Part shown: one piece after another, positions 61,359 to 64,000 of the stretch
Layout: each line of letters opens with the position of its first letter
Numbering within the stretch: position 1 is the stretch's first letter
Source: Cryobacterium sp. PAMC25264
Lineage (GTDB): Bacteria > Actinomycetota > Actinomycetes > Actinomycetales > Microbacteriaceae
Assembly: GCF_019443325.1 (NCBI RefSeq)
Contig: NZ_CP080383.1
Span: forward strand, 2,232,001 to 2,296,000
Direction: 5' to 3'
DNA: 64,000 bases
Position numbers and translations under genes: made by a program
The notes under the pieces: model-generated
What the model saw: the letters and a program-made list of their open reading frames with translations, nothing else
The model's database searches: none
What the model was told of the DNA's origin: nothing

Positions 61359-61658
61359 TCAGCAGGCCAGGCGCTCCTGAGGCGCGCGGGCGCCGACAGG
61401 GTCAGTCTCGCGTTCGGGTTCGGAGATCTCGGCCCACACGGCGTCGAGGGAGAGGCCCACGACCTCGGCGATCGCAGCGATGGTCGGGAACGCGGGGGTG
61501 GCGACGCGGCCCGACTCGATCTTGCGCAGGGTTTCCGGTGAGACGCCGGCAGCCAGGGCGGTGTCGAGCATCGAGCGCGCTCCCCTGGCCCGGCGCAGCA
61601 GGGCGCCGAGGCGCGCTCCGCGCTCGACTTCAGCGGCTGTGAGCGGCAATCTGACCAT
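61359..61658 (-). CDS. XRE-family helix-turn-helix regulator
   Basis: A 99-residue HTH protein: LGALLRRARGARSMLDTALAAGVSPETLRKIESGRVATP is the Cro/C1-type HTH (helices 1-4, residues ~18-56), then FPTIAAIAEVVGLSLDAVW. It diverges from the methionine aminopeptidase gene with a 65-base gap that contains a short dyad, so it may control that gene and itself. Confidence 0.83.
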   Translation of the reverse strand: MVRLPLTAAEVERGARLGALLRRARGARSMLDTALAAGVSPETLRKIESGRVATPAFPTIAAIAEVVGLSLDAVWAEISEPERETDPVGARAPQERLAC

Positions 61659-61666
61659 GCCGCCCA

Positions 61667-61688
61667 GTCTAACCCGGGATAATTAGAC
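61667..61688. promoter_or_regulatory. Short dyad between XRE regulator and aminopeptidase
   Basis: GTCTAA (61667-61672), ten-base spacer and TTAGAC (61683-61688) form a perfect six-base inverted repeat in the divergent promoter region. Binding by the adjacent XRE protein is inferred from position only. Confidence 0.4.
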
Positions 61689-61723
61689 CGGTATAGTTAT
61701 TGGTTCCAGACGAAAGGCGCCGC

Positions 61724-62494
61724 ATGATCGAGATCCTGAACCCCACCGAGGTGGCCCGAGCCCGCGAAACCGGCGCGCTGGTCGCCACCATCCTGCAGAC
61801 CATGAAGAGCCGCAGCACCGTGGGCACCAACCTGCTCGACATCGACCGGTGGGCCCAGGCCATGATCCTCGAGGCCGGTGCCGAGTCCTGCTACGTGGAC
61901 TACGCGCCGTCGTTCGGCCGCGGGCCGTTCGGTCACTACATCTGCACCTCCGTCAACGAGGCTGTGCTGCACGGCCTGCCGCACGACTACGCCCTGGCCG
62001 ACGGCGACCTGGTCTCGCTTGACCTCGCCGTGCTGCTGGGCGGCATCGCCGCCGACTCGGCCATCAGCTTCATCGTGGGCGACACCAAGCCGCCGGAGAG
62101 CGTCGCGCTGATCGACGCGACCGAGCGCGCGCTGCAGGCCGGCATCGCCGCCGCCGGGCCCGGCGCCCGCATCGGAGATATCTCGCATGCCATCGGCACG
62201 GTGCTCGACGCCGCCGGCTACCCCGTCAACGTCGAGTTCGGCGGCCACGGCATCGGCTCGACCATGCATCAGGACCCGCACGTCTCGAACACCGGCCGCC
62301 CCGGTCGCGGCTACACGCTGCGCCCCGGGCTGCTGCTGGCCCTCGAGCCGTGGGTGATGGTCGACACCGACAAGCTCGTGACGGATGCCGATGGCTGGAC
62401 CCTCCGCAGCGCCACCGGCTGCCGCACCGCCCACAGCGAGCACACCATCGCCATCACCGACGATGGCGCCGAGATCCTCACTCTCGCCCGCTAG
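61724..62494 (+). CDS. map: Type I methionine aminopeptidase
   Basis: A 256-residue metallopeptidase that removes the N-terminal Met from new proteins. Metal ligands in the expected order: SLDLAVLLGG (Asp) and AADSAISF (Asp), GGHGIGSTMHQDP (His), LALEPWV (Glu) and AHSEHTIAIT (Glu); substrate His in ICTSVNEAVLHGLP. ATG 61724 has GAAAGG upstream; the open frame from TTG 61700 is not needed. It lacks the N-terminal zinc-finger of longer MAPs. Actinobacteria often have more than one map; this may be the second copy. Confidence 0.92.
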   Translation: MIEILNPTEVARARETGALVATILQTMKSRSTVGTNLLDIDRWAQAMILEAGAESCYVDYAPSFGRGPFGHYICTSVNEAVLHGLPHDYALADGDLVSLDLAVLLGGIAADSAISFIVGDTKPPESVALIDATERALQAGIAAAGPGARIGDISHAIGTVLDAAGYPVNVEFGGHGIGSTMHQDPHVSNTGRPGRGYTLRPGLLLALEPWVMVDTDKLVTDADGWTLRSATGCRTAHSEHTIAITDDGAEILTLAR

Positions 62495-62538
62495 CGGCAC
62501 CCTAGCGGCGACGGATAAAGGGGAGAAAGTGATTTTAT

Positions 62539-62565
62539 GAGGATGCAATCGCGCATCGCGTCCTC
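62539..62565. repeat. Hairpin GAGGATGC/GCGTCCTC, second member of two-copy family
   Basis: Eight-base stem (one G-T pair) with an 11-base loop, preceded by TTATGAGGA like the element at 42019-42045. It overlaps the final codons and stop of the minus-strand permease gene, so it lies in or just after its mRNA end. Confidence 0.5.
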
Positions 62566-64000
62566 AGTTGCGACCGTTGTCCTGATAAACGTTCGTCGCG
62601 CCCGCCGCGGGGACCACACCGGCTGCGGTCATGGGGCCGACTCCGGTACCGGCCGACGAGCCGGCACCACCGGACACCGGCTTGCGACGGCGCCGGTTGC
62701 GCGCCCCGCCGCGGCCGTAGACCAGGTACATGGTGAAGCTCATGATGATCATCAGCAGCACCGTGTACACGAACGTGATCGACATGGCGTCGAGGTTGTT
62801 CTCCCCCTCGGTGCTCGCCCGGATCGCGAGACCCAACGGCTGGTAGAGCGGGTGGTAGAGGAACACGGCCGCGTCGTAGTCATCCAGGAGGCTGTTGAAG
62901 TTGAGCGCCGTGATCGCCGCGGCTGTGGGCAGCACCAGCGGCACCAGCACCGTGCGCAGCGTGAACAGCGGTCCGGCACCCAGGATGCGCGCGGCATCCT
63001 CGAGCGATTCGGGCACCGACGCGAACGCCGCCTTGAGCAGCCGCAGGGTGAACGGGATCTTGATGATCACGTACGCCACCAGGAGAAGCAGCGTGGTGCC
63101 GGTGAGGACCTGCCCGCCGATCAGCGGGTTGGGCCGGTCGAAGGTCATCACCAGGGCCAGCGCGATCAGGATGGTCGGCAGGATCCACGGGATGTGCAGC
63201 AGGTACTCCAGCAGCGACGTGACCGGGTTGCGGTGTTTGTGCAGCACCCGGGCCACGAACAGCATGCCGAGCACCACGATCAGTGACGCCAGAGCACTGT
63301 AGACCACGCTCACCACGAAGGGTTTGAGCACCTCGGGGCTGCCGAACACTGTGGCGTAGTTGGCCAGCGTGAACGCGTCCCAGGTGATGGTGCCCGTGCT
63401 GATCGCCGTGGCTTCGAGGAACGAGAACAGCACGATCAGCAGCACCGGCAGCGCGTAGATCACAAACAGGACGTACGCGGCCACGTGCACGAGCACGTTG
63501 GCCACAGGGTTCTGGATGCGCTGCTTCTGCAGCGGCGTGGCCACCTTCGCCACCGAGAAGTAGGTGCCGCTCTTCTCCACCCGGTTCATCAGAGCGAGCA
63601 GCACTATCGTGGCCAGGCCCAGGATGATGGCCAGCAGCGCCGCCAGGTCGCGCGAACCGCTGCTCTTGGAGAACGTGAGGATCATCGGGGCGATGGTCTG
63701 GAAATCGGTGCCGCCGAGCACCAGCGGCGCGGTGAGGGCGCCGAGGCCGGTGAGGAAGGTGAGCACCGTGACGGCGAAGATCATCGGGCGAAGCGCCGGC
63801 AAAACGATGCGCCAGAGGATGCGCCAGGTCGACGCGCCCATATTGCGGGCGGCTTCGATGGTCTGGTAGTCGATCTTCGCCAGCGACGAGCCGAGGAACA
63901 GCATGTGGTTCGTGGTGGTGGCCAGGGTCATCACCACAACCACGGCGAAGTAGCCGGAGAACCAGTTGGGGTCGATGTCGGGGAACACGTTGCGCACCGC
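62564..64000 (-). CDS. ABC transporter permease, two fused permease domains, 5'-partial
   Basis: A fused permease of the iron/thiamine/phosphonate type (FbpB-like), at least 479 residues, running past the window end. Two permease halves are visible, each with an EAA-type loop: ARNMGASTWRILWRIVLPALRP in the first and DAARILGAGPLFTLRTVLVPL in the second. About ten helices are seen. The C-terminal ~50 residues are a basic, Gly-rich tail. The GTG at 63997 is internal; the true start lies beyond 64000, where the first helices would be. Such permeases import ferric iron, 2-aminoethylphosphonate or spermidine-like substrates. Confidence 0.87.
   Translation of the reverse strand, partial: AVRNVFPDIDPNWFSGYFAVVVVMTLATTTNHMLFLGSSLAKIDYQTIEAARNMGASTWRILWRIVLPALRPMIFAVTVLTFLTGLGALTAPLVLGGTDFQTIAPMILTFSKSSGSRDLAALLAIILGLATIVLLALMNRVEKSGTYFSVAKVATPLQKQRIQNPVANVLVHVAAYVLFVIYALPVLLIVLFSFLEATAISTGTITWDAFTLANYATVFGSPEVLKPFVVSVVYSALASLIVVLGMLFVARVLHKHRNPVTSLLEYLLHIPWILPTILIALALVMTFDRPNPLIGGQVLTGTTLLLLVAYVIIKIPFTLRLLKAAFASVPESLEDAARILGAGPLFTLRTVLVPLVLPTAAAITALNFNSLLDDYDAAVFLYHPLYQPLGLAIRASTEGENNLDAMSITFVYTVLLMIIMSFTMYLVYGRGGARNRRRRKPVSGGAGSSAGTGVGPMTAAGVVPAAGATNVYQDNGRN

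Noticed and set aside
61104..61380. Possible genes in the 61.1-61.4 kb gap
   Set aside because: Short frames without start sites, conserved motifs or codon bias; also checked for tRNA-like folds without success.
62536..63286. 249-residue plus-strand frame over the ABC permease
   Set aside because: Antisense shadow: His/Gln/Arg-rich, no motif; the minus strand shows clear EAA loops.

Overview
The window is about 64 kb of high-GC actinobacterial chromosome. Codon use, frequent GTG starts and gene content (stand-alone DarT-like ART, two DUF7715 paralogs, DUF2207, META lipoprotein, LacI-controlled sugar ABC operon), plus many GCATCC/GGATGC hexamers, suggest Microbacteriaceae, possibly close to Cryobacterium. 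The genus is a guess from composition and gene style, not a measured placement. No rRNA, tRNA, CRISPR array, transposase or integrase was seen.

Layout. 0-7.4 kb: 3' part of an S9A oligopeptidase, a frameshifted GGDEF-EAL protein, a 5'-truncated GyrI-like domain and an SNF2 helicase. 7.4-9.1 kb: a long hairpin repeat, then an F420-reductase-like oxidoreductase and a divergent MarR gene around a perfect operator dyad, then an A1S_2505-like protein. 9.1-16.7 kb: a TM0106-family nuclease/helicase (frameshifted), small housekeeping genes, a MOSC protein and an orphan DarT-like ADP-ribosyltransferase. 16.9-25.2 kb: a LysR gene diverging from a seven-gene, translationally coupled operon: isochorismatase-like amidohydrolase, the three subunits of an oxamate/oxalurate-type carbamoyltransferase (AllH, AllF/FdrA, AllG), carbamate kinase, a stand-alone allophanate-hydrolase C-terminal domain and an NCS1 permease. 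I read it as uptake and breakdown of a carbamoylated nitrogen compound with ATP recovered from carbamoyl phosphate. This is the most interesting system in the window.

25.3-34 kb: cupin, GAP-family protein, cardiolipin synthase, META lipoprotein, a cell-wall transglycosylase with a structured leader, a quinone oxidoreductase and a TPR-GGDEF cyclase. 34-45 kb: luciferase-like monooxygenase, a GC-rich repeat block, two DUF7715 paralogs (one with a start-stop codon pair), DUF2207, aldo/keto reductase, PAP2 phosphatase, HxlR regulator. 45-52 kb: DDN-type oxidoreductase, FAD monooxygenase pair, MFS transporter, mycoredoxin-like protein and small proteins. 52.5-59.2 kb: LacI regulator with three phased palindromic operators, sugar ABC transporter and a glycogen-debranching-type glycosidase. 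59.3-64 kb: small proteins, a 17-bp tandem repeat, NUDIX hydrolase, XRE regulator, methionine aminopeptidase and a two-domain ABC permease that runs off the end.

Two cross-cutting observations. First, at least seven otherwise conserved genes carry frameshifts (nine sites), and every one behaves as a single missing base in a short G/C run on either strand. This looks more like systematic homopolymer undercalling than decay, so entries marked pseudogene here may be intact in the organism. Second, several unrelated GC-rich palindromic or tandem repeat families occupy the intergenic spaces.
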